A DNA stretch of 64,000 nt from the NCBI RefSeq assembly GCF_000243095.1, contig NZ_AHJE01000099.1:1-64000 (forward strand), given 5' to 3'. Below, piece by piece: positions 53,826 to 63,349 of this stretch (positions within the stretch are counted from its first letter, which is position 1; each line of letters opens with the position of its first letter). A model generated the notes under the pieces. The model was given only the letters and a program-made list of their open reading frames with translations. It was not told where the DNA came from and ran no database searches. This DNA comes from Cupriavidus basilensis OR16 (GTDB taxonomy: Bacteria; Pseudomonadota; Gammaproteobacteria; Burkholderiales; Burkholderiaceae). A program made the translations under genes and the position numbers.

Positions 53826-54152
53826 ATGACGATGACCGACGTGTACGCAGCACGCGAGCCGGCCCGAGCCGAGATCGACGCCATGAAAGGCCCGGCCGTG
53901 ATCGAATTCGGCGCGCCCTGGTGCGGCTACTGCATGCGGGCCCAGCCCCACCTGGCCAGCGCCATGGCCAGCCATCCGGAGGTTGCTCACCTCAAGGTCG
54001 AGGACGGCAGCGGCAAGCCGCTCGGCCGCTCGTTCCGGGTCAAGCTATGGCCCACGCTGGTGTTCATGCGCGATGGCGTGGAAGTGGCGCGGCTGGTGCG
54101 GCCGGACGACGCGCGCGCGATCGGCGAGGCATTGAGGCGGATCGCTGGCTGA
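53826..54152 (+). CDS. thioredoxin-family protein
   Basis: The 108-residue protein has the thioredoxin fold with active site FGAPWCGYC near residue 30-38 (C-G-Y-C rather than the usual C-G-P-C) and the cis-proline region KLWPTLVFMRDG near 75. It has no signal peptide and is probably cytoplasmic. GAGAGGA precedes the ATG. A bidirectional terminator lies between it and nrdB; the nearness to nrdAB may reflect a role in reducing ribonucleotide reductase, but that is inference. Confidence 0.9.
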   Translation: MTMTDVYAAREPARAEIDAMKGPAVIEFGAPWCGYCMRAQPHLASAMASHPEVAHLKVEDGSGKPLGRSFRVKLWPTLVFMRDGVEVARLVRPDDARAIGEALRRIAG

Positions 54153-54196
54153 TGCTGGCTGGCGGCGCTGATCGCTGATCGCTGGTGCATGCAGCG

Positions 54197-54226
54197 AAAA
54201 AAAAAAGCTCCCGAAGGAGCTTTTTC
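54197..54226. terminator. bidirectional rho-independent terminator
   Basis: AAAAAAGCTCC and GGAGCTTTTT form a stem around CGAA, with A runs before and T runs after. It serves the thioredoxin gene from the left and nrdB from the right. Confidence 0.92.
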
Positions 54227-54297
54227 TCTGCGTGTGGCGGCATTCACCGCAACGACCGCACAAACCATCCATCACGTCATCATCGACAAACAACAAC

Positions 54298-55500
54298 TCA
54301 ATCCCAGGACAACGCCCCACCCGTCTGATACTCGATCACACGCGTCTCGAAGAAGTTACGTTCCTTCTTCAGGTCGATCATCTCGCTCATCCACGGGAAC
54401 GGGTTTTCTTCGTTCGGGAACAGCTGCTCCAGGCCGATCTGCTGGCAGCGGCGGTTGCAGATGAAGCGCAGATAGCCCTTGAACATCGGCGCATTCAGGC
54501 CCAGCACGCCACGCGGCATGGTGTCCTCGGCGTAGCGGTATTCGAGGTCCACGGCCTTCTTGAACAGCGCGGTGATCTCTTCCTTGAACTCGTTGGTCCA
54601 CAGGTGCGGGTTCTCGAGCTTGATCTGGTTGATCAGGTCGATGCCGAAATTGCAGTGCAGGGACTCGTCGCGCAGGATGTACTGGTACTGCTCGGCGGCG
54701 CCGGTCATCTTGTTCTGGCGGCCCATTGCCAGGATCTGCGTGAAGCCGACGTAGAAGAACAGGCCTTCCATGATGCAGGCGAACACGATCAGCGACTTGA
54801 GCAGCTTCTGGTCGTTCTCCGGCGTGCCGGTCTTGAAGGCCGGGTCGGTCAGCGTGTCGATGAACGGGATCAGGAACTCGTCCTTGTCGCGGATCGACTG
54901 CACTTCGTGGTACGCGTTGAAGATCTCGGCTTCATTGAGGCCGAGCGACTCCACGATGTACTGGTAGGCGTGCGTGTGGATCGCTTCTTCGAAGGCCTGG
55001 CGCAGCAGGTACTGGCGGCATTCCGGCGCGGTGATCTGGCGGTAGGTGCCCAGCACGATGTTGTTGGCGGCCAGCGAGTCGGCGGTAACGAAGAAGCCGA
55101 GGTTGCGCTTGATTACACGGCGCTCGTCTTCGGTCAGGCCGTTCGGGTCCTTCCACAGCGCGATGTCGCGCGACATGTTGATTTCCTGCGGCATCCAGTG
55201 GTTGGCGCAGCCAGCCAGGTACTTTTCCCAGGCCCACTTGTACTTGAACGGCACCAGCTGGTTGACGTCGGTCGAGCCATTGATGACGCGCTTGTCGGCG
55301 GCATTCACGCGGCGGTCCGTCGGCGCGTCGGACGCCGGCAGGTTGCCGAGGATACCCGTGCCGGCCGGCTGCGTGGCGGCCGGCGGCAGCACGCCGTGCT
55401 GGTCGACAGAGCGTGCGGCAGCAGGCGTGGCGGGGGGATTCGGCGCGGGCTGCGGGGCAGCCTGCGGGGTGGCTTGAACGTCGTCGTCCCAGCTCAGCAT
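54298..55500 (-). CDS. nrdB: ribonucleotide reductase class Ia beta subunit
   Basis: NrdB holds the diiron-tyrosyl radical of class Ia ribonucleotide reductase. The 400-residue protein has an N-terminal Pro/Ala-rich region of about 60 residues, then the family core with KWAWEKYLAGCANHWMPQEI near residue 90, EEAIHTHAYQYIVESLGL near 178 with metal-ligand Glu and His, and ESLHCNFGIDLINQIKLENP near 275 with others. The C terminus ends VIEYQTGGALSWD as expected for docking to NrdA. It is 94 bases downstream of nrdA in the same direction. Confidence 0.96.
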   Translation of the reverse strand: MLSWDDDVQATPQAAPQPAPNPPATPAAARSVDQHGVLPPAATQPAGTGILGNLPASDAPTDRRVNAADKRVINGSTDVNQLVPFKYKWAWEKYLAGCANHWMPQEINMSRDIALWKDPNGLTEDERRVIKRNLGFFVTADSLAANNIVLGTYRQITAPECRQYLLRQAFEEAIHTHAYQYIVESLGLNEAEIFNAYHEVQSIRDKDEFLIPFIDTLTDPAFKTGTPENDQKLLKSLIVFACIMEGLFFYVGFTQILAMGRQNKMTGAAEQYQYILRDESLHCNFGIDLINQIKLENPHLWTNEFKEEITALFKKAVDLEYRYAEDTMPRGVLGLNAPMFKGYLRFICNRRCQQIGLEQLFPNEENPFPWMSEMIDLKKERNFFETRVIEYQTGGALSWD

Positions 55501-55538
55501 GGTGTGGTTCTCCGTGGAATGCTTTGGTTTGCCGCCGT

Positions 55539-55565
55539 CCTCGCCGCGCGGTCGGCGCGGCGAGG
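55539..55565 (-). promoter_or_regulatory. hairpin between nrdA and nrdB
   Basis: CCTCGCCGCGC and GCGCGGCGAGG form a perfect 11-bp stem with loop GGTCG between the two genes. It has no T run and could set their relative expression or RNA stability. Confidence 0.5.
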
Positions 55566-55594
55566 ATCAGGGCAGGTAATGACTGACTGGCGGC

Positions 55595-58537
55595 TTACTG
55601 GCAGGCTTCGCACTCGTCGAAACCGGCGTCGCCCGGGCGCATCGTGCAGACCGCGCCTTCGGCTTCCGGCATGGCCGGTGCCGAGGCGGCGGCCTGGTCG
55701 ATGCCGGCGGCGCTGAAGCCACCTTCGCTACCCGACGACACCGCGTTGAGCGAGCCGCGCGACACGGTGGACTTCTCCACGTGGGTGGCTGCCATCGTGC
55801 GCAGGTAGTAGGTGGTCTTCAGGCCGCGCAGCCAGGCCAGCTTGTAGGTGTCGTCCAGCTTCTTGCCCGAGGCGCCGGCCATGTAGATGTTCAGCGACTG
55901 GGCCTGGTCGATCCACTTCTGGCGGCGGCTGGCGGCTTCCACCAGCCAGCTCGGCTCGACTTCGAACGCGGTTGCGTAGATGTCGCGCAGGTCTTGCGGG
56001 ATGCGGTCGATGCGGGCCAGCTTGCCGTCGAAGTACTTCAGGTCGGCGACCATCACTTCATCCCACAGGCCGCGCTCCTTCAGGTCGCGTACCAGGTACT
56101 CGTTGACCACCGTGAACTCGCCCGACAGGTTGGACTTGACGTACAGGTTCTGGAAGGTCGGCTCGATGCAGGCCGACACGCCGATGATGTTCGAGATCGT
56201 TGCGGTCGGCGCGATCGCGATGCAGTTCGAGTTGCGCATGCCATGCTGCTTGATGCGCGCGCGCAGGCTGTCCCAGTCCATGGCCGAGGAGTGATCCACT
56301 TCCAGGTAGCCGCCGCGTTCCTCGGCCAGCAGCTTGAGCGAGTCCTGCGGCAGGATGCCACGATCCCACAGCGAGCCTTCATAGGTGCTGTAGCGGCCGC
56401 GTTCCTCGGCCAGTTCGCTGGAGGCGCGGTAGGCGTAGTAGCACACGGCCTCCATCGAGGTGTCGGCGAACTGCACAGCAGCGTCGCTGGCGTACGGCAG
56501 GCGCAGCAGGTGCAGGCAGTCCTGGAAGCCCATGATGCCCATGCCGACCGGGCGGTGGCGCAGGTTGGAGCTGCGTGCCTTCTCAACCGCGTAGTAGTTG
56601 ATGTCGATCACGTTGTCGAGCATGCGCATCGCGGTGCGCACGGTCTTCTCGAGCTTGGCGTGGTCGAGCACCTGGGTGCCGTCGGCCAGCTGCTTCAGGT
56701 GGGCGACCAGGTTCACCGAACCCAGGTTGCAAACGGCGATCTCGCTCTCGTTGGTGTTGAGCGTGATTTCCGTGCACAGGTTGGAGCTGTGCACCACGCC
56801 CACATGCTGCTGCGGGCTGCGGATGTTGCACGGATCCTTGAAGGTGATCCACGGGTGGCCGGTCTCGAACAGCATGCCCAGCATCTTGCGCCACAGCTGC
56901 ATGGCGGGGATCTTCTTGAACAGCTTGAGCTCGCCACGGGCGGCCTTGGCTTCGTAGCCCAGGTAGGCTTGTTCGAATGCCTTGCCGACCAGGTCGTGCA
57001 GGTCCGGGCAGGTGGCGGGCGAGAACAGGGTCCACTCGCCGGCTTCCATCACGCGCTTCATGAACAGGTCGGGAATCCAGTTCGCCGTGTTCATGTCGTG
57101 GGTGCGGCGGCGGTCGTCGCCGGTGTTCTTGCGCAGCTCGAGAAATTCCTCGATGTCCAGGTGCCAGGTTTCCAGGTAGGCGCAGACCGCGCCCTTGCGC
57201 TTGCCGCCCTGGTTGACCGCCACGGCGGTGTCGTTCACCACCTTCAGGAACGGCACCACGCCTTGCGACTTGCCGTTGGTGCCCTTGATGTGCGAGCCGA
57301 GGGCGCGCACATTGGTCCAGTCGTTGCCGAGACCGCCTGCGAACTTCGACAGCAGCGCGTTTTCCTTCAGCGCTTCGTAGATGCCTTCCAGGTCGTCCGA
57401 CACGGTGGTCAGGTAGCACGACGACAGCTGCGAGCGGCGGGTGCCCGAGTTGAACAGGGTCGGCGTGGACGACATGAAGTCGAACGACGACAGCAACTGG
57501 TAGAACTCGATGGCACGGGCTTCGCGATCCTTCTCGCCCAGCGCCAGGCCCATGGCCACGCGCATGAAGAAGGCCTGCGGCATTTCGATGCGGACTTCGT
57601 CGATGTGCAGGAAGTAGCGGTCGTACAGGGTCTGCAGGCCCAGGTAGTTGAACTGGAAGTCGCGCTGGGCGTCCAGTGCCGCGCCGAGGCGGGCCAGGTC
57701 ATAGGTGGCCAGCTTTTCGTCCAGCAGCTCGGCTTCGATGCCGCGCGCGATGAACTTGGGGAAGTAGTCGGCGTAGCGCGACACCATCTCGGTCTGGGTC
57801 ACTTCGGCACCCAGGATTTCCTTGCGGATGGTGTGCAGCAGGATACGCGCGGTGACCTGGCTGTAGGCCGGGTCCTTCTCGATCAGGGTACGCGCGGCCA
57901 GGATGGCGGAGTCGTAGACCTGGGTCATCGGCACGCCGTCGTACAGGTTCTTCAGCGTTTCCTTGAGGATCGGTTCGGCGCTGACCGCGTCGCCAAGGCC
58001 CGAGCAGGCGTTGTCGATCAGGCCATGCAGCGCGCCCAGGTCCAGCACGCGGGCCTCGCCCGCATCGGTCACGTTGAACGTGGCGCCGCCTTCCTGCACG
58101 CGGGCCACCGCCTGGGCATTGGCCTGGGCGCGTTCCTGGGTGCGCTTCTCGCGGTACAGCACATAAGAGCGGGCCACTTCATGCTCGCCCGAGCGCATCA
58201 GCGCCAGTTCGACATGATCCTGCACGTCTTCGATATGGAAGGTGCCGCCGTTGGGGCGGCTGCGCAGCAGCGCGCGGACCACGTTCTGGGTCACTTGCTC
58301 GACCACTTCGCGCACACGCGCCGAAGCGGCGCCCTGCCCGCCGTTGACGGCGAGGAAGGCCTTGGTCACCGCTACCGAGATCTTGCTCGGCTCGAACGCC
58401 ACAACGGCGCCGTTACGGCGGATGATCTTGTAGTCCTGGTAGCTGCCAGCGGCGGCAGTAGCGGGGCTCGACTGCGCGTTCGCTGCTGCACCGGCGGCGG
58501 TTGCGCCGGTGGAAAGTTCGTTCTGGGCTGTCTGCAT
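55595..58537 (-). CDS. nrdA: ribonucleotide reductase class Ia alpha subunit
   Basis: NrdA reduces ribonucleoside diphosphates. The 980-residue protein begins MQTAQNELSTGATAAGAAAN with an ATP-cone (YKIIRRNGAVVAFEPSKISV near residue 50), has the active-site regions SSCYLTTVSDDLEGIYEALK and SSNLCTEITLNTNESEIAVC near 600-620, and ends GDAGFDECEACQ with the C-terminal cysteine pair. The start at 58537 follows AGGAGTTCC; an in-frame ATG at 58570 is less good. NrdR-like boxes lie upstream. nrdA then nrdB on one strand is standard for the class. Confidence 0.96.
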   Translation of the reverse strand: MQTAQNELSTGATAAGAAANAQSSPATAAAGSYQDYKIIRRNGAVVAFEPSKISVAVTKAFLAVNGGQGAASARVREVVEQVTQNVVRALLRSRPNGGTFHIEDVQDHVELALMRSGEHEVARSYVLYREKRTQERAQANAQAVARVQEGGATFNVTDAGEARVLDLGALHGLIDNACSGLGDAVSAEPILKETLKNLYDGVPMTQVYDSAILAARTLIEKDPAYSQVTARILLHTIRKEILGAEVTQTEMVSRYADYFPKFIARGIEAELLDEKLATYDLARLGAALDAQRDFQFNYLGLQTLYDRYFLHIDEVRIEMPQAFFMRVAMGLALGEKDREARAIEFYQLLSSFDFMSSTPTLFNSGTRRSQLSSCYLTTVSDDLEGIYEALKENALLSKFAGGLGNDWTNVRALGSHIKGTNGKSQGVVPFLKVVNDTAVAVNQGGKRKGAVCAYLETWHLDIEEFLELRKNTGDDRRRTHDMNTANWIPDLFMKRVMEAGEWTLFSPATCPDLHDLVGKAFEQAYLGYEAKAARGELKLFKKIPAMQLWRKMLGMLFETGHPWITFKDPCNIRSPQQHVGVVHSSNLCTEITLNTNESEIAVCNLGSVNLVAHLKQLADGTQVLDHAKLEKTVRTAMRMLDNVIDINYYAVEKARSSNLRHRPVGMGIMGFQDCLHLLRLPYASDAAVQFADTSMEAVCYYAYRASSELAEERGRYSTYEGSLWDRGILPQDSLKLLAEERGGYLEVDHSSAMDWDSLRARIKQHGMRNSNCIAIAPTATISNIIGVSACIEPTFQNLYVKSNLSGEFTVVNEYLVRDLKERGLWDEVMVADLKYFDGKLARIDRIPQDLRDIYATAFEVEPSWLVEAASRRQKWIDQAQSLNIYMAGASGKKLDDTYKLAWLRGLKTTYYLRTMAATHVEKSTVSRGSLNAVSSGSEGGFSAAGIDQAAASAPAMPEAEGAVCTMRPGDAGFDECEACQ

Positions 58538-58720
58538 GAGGAACTCCTGTTCTGACCCGTGTTTTAGCAAAAAGGCTCTGACACGCCGGCCGGTCTTACC
58601 CGGGAGGGCGCGCTGCTATTGCTGGATTCTGCTGGGACTCTTGTGATGCGCCGGCCCTTCGGCGGACCGCAGCCATTGCTGCGGCGGTAACTGCACACCT
58701 AGGCCGGCTCCCCGAAAGCA

Positions 58721-58765
58721 CCACTAGATCTAGTGGCTGATGCGAAAAACTGGACTAAGTATAGT
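58721..58765 (-). promoter_or_regulatory. pair of NrdR-like boxes upstream of nrdA
   Basis: CCACTAGATCTAGTGG (58721-58736) is a perfect palindrome, and ACTAAGTATAGT (58754-58765) is a second, less perfect site. Both match the NrdR-box pattern (ACACTATATATAGTGT-like). Their centres are 31 bases apart, near three helical turns, as NrdR sites usually occur in pairs. The minus-strand TATACT inside the second box could be a -10. NrdR represses nrd genes when ATP/dATP is high. The rest of 58538-59010 shows no gene that I can support. Confidence 0.8.
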
Positions 58766-59010
58766 GAAACGAGGCGGATTCACCAGTCTTGACAAGCGCT
58801 TTTTTGGCGCGAATTCCAGTGCTGGCGCGGCATGCGGCGCTGCGCCATACCCGCCAGCCCAAGAGACGCAAGGGAATCCGCCCGACGGTTCGTTACCGCA
58901 CCATGACGCGAAATTTTTTTGATTGACCTGGCCTCTTCGATAGGCGCGGACTTTATCAGGGTTTTCCCCAAATCCCGGCTATCCCCTAGATCCCGCGCTT
59001 GGCCCTTGCC

Positions 59011-59628
59011 TCAGGGCTGGTCTTTGCGGTAAGGCAACTGCGCGGGAGCCACGCCAGCGGCGGCGGCGAAGGCCGGCCAGTCGAAATATGGCCCCGGATC
59101 GGTCTTGCGCCCGGGCGCGATATCGCTATGCCCCGCCACGGCCCGCACCGGATAGGTGCCTAGCAGGGCACGCACCAGCGCAGCGGTGGTGTGGTATTGG
59201 GCCAACGTGAACGGCTGGTCGTCGCTGCCTTCGACCTCGATGCCGATGGAAAAATCGTTGCAGCGGGGCCGGCCGAAGAACTCGGACTGTCCCGCGTGCC
59301 AGGCGCGGTCCAGGCAGGACACGAACTGGACCAGTTCACCCTCTCTCGTCACCAGGAAATGCGCCGACACCTGCACTAAATAGATCGTCTTGAAAAACGG
59401 ATGGCGAGACGGGTCAAGGCGGTTCAGGAAGAAGGCTTCGATATCGCCGCTGCCGAACTGGCCGGGCGGCAGGCTGATGTTGTGGATCACCACCAGGTCC
59501 ACCGGCATGTGATCGGGCCTGGCGTCGAAATTGGGCGACGGCACGTGCCGCGCCGCGGGCACCCAGCCGGCCTGATCGGGGGTGAAGGCCGGGATCGGCG
59601 CGAGTTTGCCGTGGTCGCGGTCAGGCAT
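59011..59628 (-). CDS. ampD: 1,6-anhydro-N-acetylmuramyl-L-alanine amidase
   Basis: AmpD removes the peptide from anhydro-muropeptides in cell-wall recycling. The 205-residue protein begins MPDRDHGKLAPIPAF and has the Amidase_2 zinc-binding parts VDLVVIHNISLPPGQFGSGD near residue 47, CLDRAWHAGQSEFFG near 108 and AVAGHSDIAPGRKTDPGPYF near 175, with H, H and D metal ligands. The ATG at 59628 overlaps the pilR stop by eight bases. A longer in-frame start at 59724 lies inside pilR. Confidence 0.93.
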   Translation of the reverse strand: MPDRDHGKLAPIPAFTPDQAGWVPAARHVPSPNFDARPDHMPVDLVVIHNISLPPGQFGSGDIEAFFLNRLDPSRHPFFKTIYLVQVSAHFLVTREGELVQFVSCLDRAWHAGQSEFFGRPRCNDFSIGIEVEGSDDQPFTLAQYHTTAALVRALLGTYPVRAVAGHSDIAPGRKTDPGPYFDWPAFAAAAGVAPAQLPYRKDQP

Positions 59629-61306
59629 CGCGTTCTCCGTCCGCTGCCAGCAGCCCGTCGCGCAGCGCTTCGCCGGCTTCGGCTGCGCCGTCGGCCGGGT
59701 CGTCGCGGCCCTCGCGGATGCCAAGCTGCTGGATGCGGTAGCGCAGTTGGCGAAAACTCAGGCCCAACAGCGGCGCGGCTGCGGTACGGTTGAAGCCGGT
59801 CTGCTGCAGCGCCTGCAGGATCAGGTCGCGCTCGAGCGCTTCGAGCCGGCCGGGCAGGTCGATCGGGAATGTCGCGCGGCCGGCGTCTCCGCCCGCCTCC
59901 GCGAAACGTGGCGCCAGGGGCGCCGCAAACGGATCCGGCTGCACGCCACCCCGGGATTCGGCCCGCGCGTCATAGGAAACATCCTGCTGACGATCCTGTT
60001 GAAACTCTGCCCGCAAGCCGGACGATGCCGGCGCGGCGGCCAGCGGTGCCGTCGACCCGGGGTAGGCCTGCGGCGCGGGCGGGCGCGGCATGGCCGAATA
60101 GCCCATGCCCGAATCCGTCTGACCGAGGTCGTCCACCTCGATGGTGTCGCCCTCGGCAAAGGCGTAGGCGCGCTCGAGCAGGTTCTCCAGCTCACGGACG
60201 TTGCCCGGGAACGAATAGTCAGACAGCCGCTGCAGCGCGGCCGTCGCCAGCCGCTTGGGACGGGGATCGCCATAGCGCACCGCCAGGTGTTCCAGGATGG
60301 CGCCGGCCAGCACCGGGATATCCTCGCGCCGCTCGCGCAGCGTCGGCATGCGCAGCGCCAGCACGTTGAGCCGGTAGAACAAGTCCTGGCGGAACTGGCC
60401 GATTGCGGAGAGATCCTTGTGGCTGGCGCACAGCACCCGCACGTCCACGCTCTCCTCGCGGCTCGCGCCGATCTTGCGCACGCGCCGCTCCTGCAGCACG
60501 CGCAGCAACTTGACCTGCATCGCCAGCGGCAGGTCAGCCACCTCGTCGAGCAGCAGCGTACCGCCGTTGGCGGCCTGGAAGAAGCCGCCGCGCTCGGCGT
60601 CGGCGCCGGTGAAGGCGCCCTTCACGTGGCCGAAAAACTCCGACTCCATCAGGGTCTCCGGGATGGCGCCGCAATTGACCGCGATAAAGGGATGCGCGGC
60701 GCGCGCGCTGACCGCGTGGATGGCGCGCGCCGCGCGCTCCTTGCCGCTGCCGGACTCGCCGCTGATGACGATCGGCGCCATGCTGCGCGCCAGCCGCGAG
60801 AGCGAGCGGCGCACCTCGTGCATGGCCGGTGAATGGCCGGGGAGCAGGTTGACGGCGCGGTCCACGGTTTCCTGCGCCCCGCTGCCGCCGTCCCCGCCCT
60901 CGCCGCTCTCGGCGCCATCACGCTGCTGGCGCCCCAGCGCATTCAGGATCAGGCTGCGCAGCTGGTCCAGCGAGACCGGCTTGGCAATGTAGTCGAAGGC
61001 GCCCGCCTTGAGCGCCTCCACGGCGTTGTCCGCGCTGCCGTAGGCGGTGATCACGGCCACCGGGACCCGCTCCGGCGCGCTCGAGAGCTGGCGCACGATA
61101 TCGATGCCCAGCCCGTCGCCCAGCCGCATGTCGGTCAGCACCAGGCTATAGCGGCGCGCGGCGAGCTGCTGGCGCGCCTCGGCCAGCGAGCCGGCCAGCA
61201 CGACGTCATGGCCCATGCGGCGGATCGAGATATCGAGCAGTTCTCGCAGGTCGGCCTCGTCGTCGATGACGAGAATCGGGTCGGGGCCTGGCGTCTTGAT
61301 TGGCAT
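59621..61306 (-). CDS. pilR: sigma-54-dependent response regulator, PilR type
   Basis: The 561-residue protein has a receiver domain with the phospho-acceptor Asp in LVLTDMRLGDGLG near residue 58, an AAA+ domain with Walker A ISGESGSGKERAARAIHAVS near 180 and the sigma-54 contact GAFTGADAERGGFF near 240, then a linker of about 95 residues and a C-terminal Fis helix-turn-helix (GFNRTAAAPLLGLSFRQLRY). With the PilS-like kinase upstream it forms the pair that activates type IV pilin transcription. It lies between pilS and ampD in one transcript. Confidence 0.9.
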   Translation of the reverse strand: MPIKTPGPDPILVIDDEADLRELLDISIRRMGHDVVLAGSLAEARQQLAARRYSLVLTDMRLGDGLGIDIVRQLSSAPERVPVAVITAYGSADNAVEALKAGAFDYIAKPVSLDQLRSLILNALGRQQRDGAESGEGGDGGSGAQETVDRAVNLLPGHSPAMHEVRRSLSRLARSMAPIVISGESGSGKERAARAIHAVSARAAHPFIAVNCGAIPETLMESEFFGHVKGAFTGADAERGGFFQAANGGTLLLDEVADLPLAMQVKLLRVLQERRVRKIGASREESVDVRVLCASHKDLSAIGQFRQDLFYRLNVLALRMPTLRERREDIPVLAGAILEHLAVRYGDPRPKRLATAALQRLSDYSFPGNVRELENLLERAYAFAEGDTIEVDDLGQTDSGMGYSAMPRPPAPQAYPGSTAPLAAAPASSGLRAEFQQDRQQDVSYDARAESRGGVQPDPFAAPLAPRFAEAGGDAGRATFPIDLPGRLEALERDLILQALQQTGFNRTAAAPLLGLSFRQLRYRIQQLGIREGRDDPADGAAEAGEALRDGLLAADGERDA

Positions 61307-61390
61307 GGGTCTGCGTCTGGCGATCTGGCGAAGTGAAATCGGGGCGGCTAAACGAGAGACTGACCGGGTGGCCGGTCAAACCAGCGCGGC

Positions 61391-63349
61391 TCAGCCACCC
61401 GTGCTGTCCGGCGCTTCGATGCGCAAGGTCAGGACAAAAGCCTTGGCCGGCAGTGTATCGCGTGCGGCGGGCGCCAGCATGCCGGTCTGCGCCAGCAGCG
61501 CGTCGATCGAAATCGTGCCGTAGCGCACCTGGGCGTCGTTGGCGCCGCAAAGCTCGCGCGCCATGAACAGCCCGAGGCCCGTGCCCTGGGCGTTGCTGGT
61601 AAAGAAGGGTTCGAACAAGGTGCGCTGGTGCTCGCGCGACACCTCGACGCCATCGTTCCAGACAATCAGCTCGGCATGGTGCTGGTCCAGCGCATGGGCG
61701 AGCAGGCGGATCGCCCCGGGCAGGCGGCTGCAATAGCGCCAGGCGTTGTCGAGCAGGTTGCCAAGCACCTGCTGCAGTTGCGAGGCATCGAAGATGACCG
61801 GGCGCGCCACGTCCACCGTGAGCCGGACGGCATTGGCGTTGATCTCGGCCGGACGCGGCACGCGCCGCGCGCCGACCGGGTCATGGCTGGCGGAGCGGGC
61901 GCGCATCTCCAGCCGCCAGCGGCCTACGATCTCCGGCAGCGCCTGGTTCAGGTCCACCGTTGTGCGCTCGGTGCGCGGGCGGCGCGACATCTGCAGCACG
62001 TCCGACACCACCTGGTCGAGCCGGCGCACATTGTCGTGGATGATGCGCAGCAGCCGCGCGTCCACATCGCCCTCCGCGCGCCCCGCCTCGCCCGGGCGCG
62101 CGGCCCGGCGGCTGGTCTCGGCCAGCAGCTCGCTGGCCTGGCTGATGGCCGCCAGCGGATTGCGGATCTGGTGCGCCACGCTGGCCACCAGGCGGCCCAT
62201 GGCGGCCAGCTTCTCCTGTTGCACCTGCTCGGCGATACGCTCCCAGCTTTCGATATGGATTAGCACGGTGTCGCGCATCTCGCTGCGCAGCAGGGCCTCG
62301 TCCTCCGGGCGCCACGCCATGGCCTCGCTCTGGGCGATGGCCAGGCGCAGCCGGGCCGCCGCCTCGGGTGACAGCTCATTCCAGGTGCCGGTGTTCATGG
62401 CGTTCTGGGATGGCCGCGACGGCAGTGGCAGCAATTGCAGGATGCGCGGCGCATCGTCCTTGCTGCGCACCCAGTCGCGCAGCATCTCCATCAGCGGCTG
62501 CAGGCGGGGGATCTGGCGCAGGTCGAACAGCGCATCGCGCCCAAAGGCGGGCGAGTCCGCATGCTTGCCCCGTTCGGCGGGCTGCACGCCGAGCAGCACC
62601 ACCGCGGCCGGGTTGGCCGCCACCACCGCGCCGTTGGCACGCAGCAGCATCACGCCGTCCTGCATGTCGTTGACCATCAGGCGGTTGACCAGCTGCTGCA
62701 GGCGCAATTCCTGCTCGCGCGCCAGCGCGAGCCGCTCCTGCGCAAGCTGACGGTTGGCCAGCAGGTACATCAGCGAGGCCGCGATCATGAAGACCAGCCC
62801 GTACAGCCCCGAGCCCAGCAAACCCGCGTCGGCCTGGCGCAACAGCAAGGTTTGCGCGAAGGGGCCGCTCATCACCACCAGCGCCGAGGCTGCCGCCGCG
62901 AACAGCGCGAACAGCAGGCTGGTAAGCGCGCCGGCCTGCAGCGCGGGCAGCAGGAAGATCATGGCGAGCCCCTCGCCGCGATGGCCCTGGGCGTGAAAGA
63001 TCAGGCCCAGCAAGACCAGGTCGGCCAGCACCTGGAAGCGCACCCGCAGGTGAAAGCCGCGGCGCCACCAGAGTGTCGCGGCCACCATCGCCAGCGCCAC
63101 CACGGCATAGGGCACGGCTAGCGGCAACGCGCCCAGCCCGCTGCTCAGTACCTGCCCGGCCCGCTCGGCCTCGGCGCGCTGGGCGGGCAGCCAGGCGTAG
63201 CCCAGCAGCAACACGGCCACCGCCACCCGGGTTCCGCAAAAATAGCGCAGCAAGCGCCAGTGGAATTCGGGCGGCTCGGGCTGGCGCCACATCGCCGCGA
63301 GGGCGCGCCAGGCATTCAGGCGGGACCAGAACGAGGCGGGCCCGTTCAT
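61391..63349 (-). CDS. pilS: PAS-containing sensor histidine kinase, PilS type
   Basis: The 652-residue protein has about six membrane helices in the first 220 residues, a PAS-like domain around 230-300 (NRLMVNDMQDGVMLLRANGA), a dimerisation histidine in VASVAHQIRNPLAAISQASE near 400, and an ATPase domain with VLGNLLDNAWRYCSRL and GTGLGLFMARELCGAN. It phosphorylates PilR. Its ATG at 63349 overlaps the stop of the small upstream gene (ATGA). pilS-pilR-ampD order is typical of the group. Confidence 0.92.
   Translation of the reverse strand: MNGPASFWSRLNAWRALAAMWRQPEPPEFHWRLLRYFCGTRVAVAVLLLGYAWLPAQRAEAERAGQVLSSGLGALPLAVPYAVVALAMVAATLWWRRGFHLRVRFQVLADLVLLGLIFHAQGHRGEGLAMIFLLPALQAGALTSLLFALFAAAASALVVMSGPFAQTLLLRQADAGLLGSGLYGLVFMIAASLMYLLANRQLAQERLALAREQELRLQQLVNRLMVNDMQDGVMLLRANGAVVAANPAAVVLLGVQPAERGKHADSPAFGRDALFDLRQIPRLQPLMEMLRDWVRSKDDAPRILQLLPLPSRPSQNAMNTGTWNELSPEAAARLRLAIAQSEAMAWRPEDEALLRSEMRDTVLIHIESWERIAEQVQQEKLAAMGRLVASVAHQIRNPLAAISQASELLAETSRRAARPGEAGRAEGDVDARLLRIIHDNVRRLDQVVSDVLQMSRRPRTERTTVDLNQALPEIVGRWRLEMRARSASHDPVGARRVPRPAEINANAVRLTVDVARPVIFDASQLQQVLGNLLDNAWRYCSRLPGAIRLLAHALDQHHAELIVWNDGVEVSREHQRTLFEPFFTSNAQGTGLGLFMARELCGANDAQVRYGTISIDALLAQTGMLAPAARDTLPAKAFVLTLRIEAPDSTGG

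Noticed and set aside
55781..58555. 924-residue open frame on the plus strand
   Set aside because: Exact antisense of nrdA; valine/glutamine/histidine-rich shadow composition.
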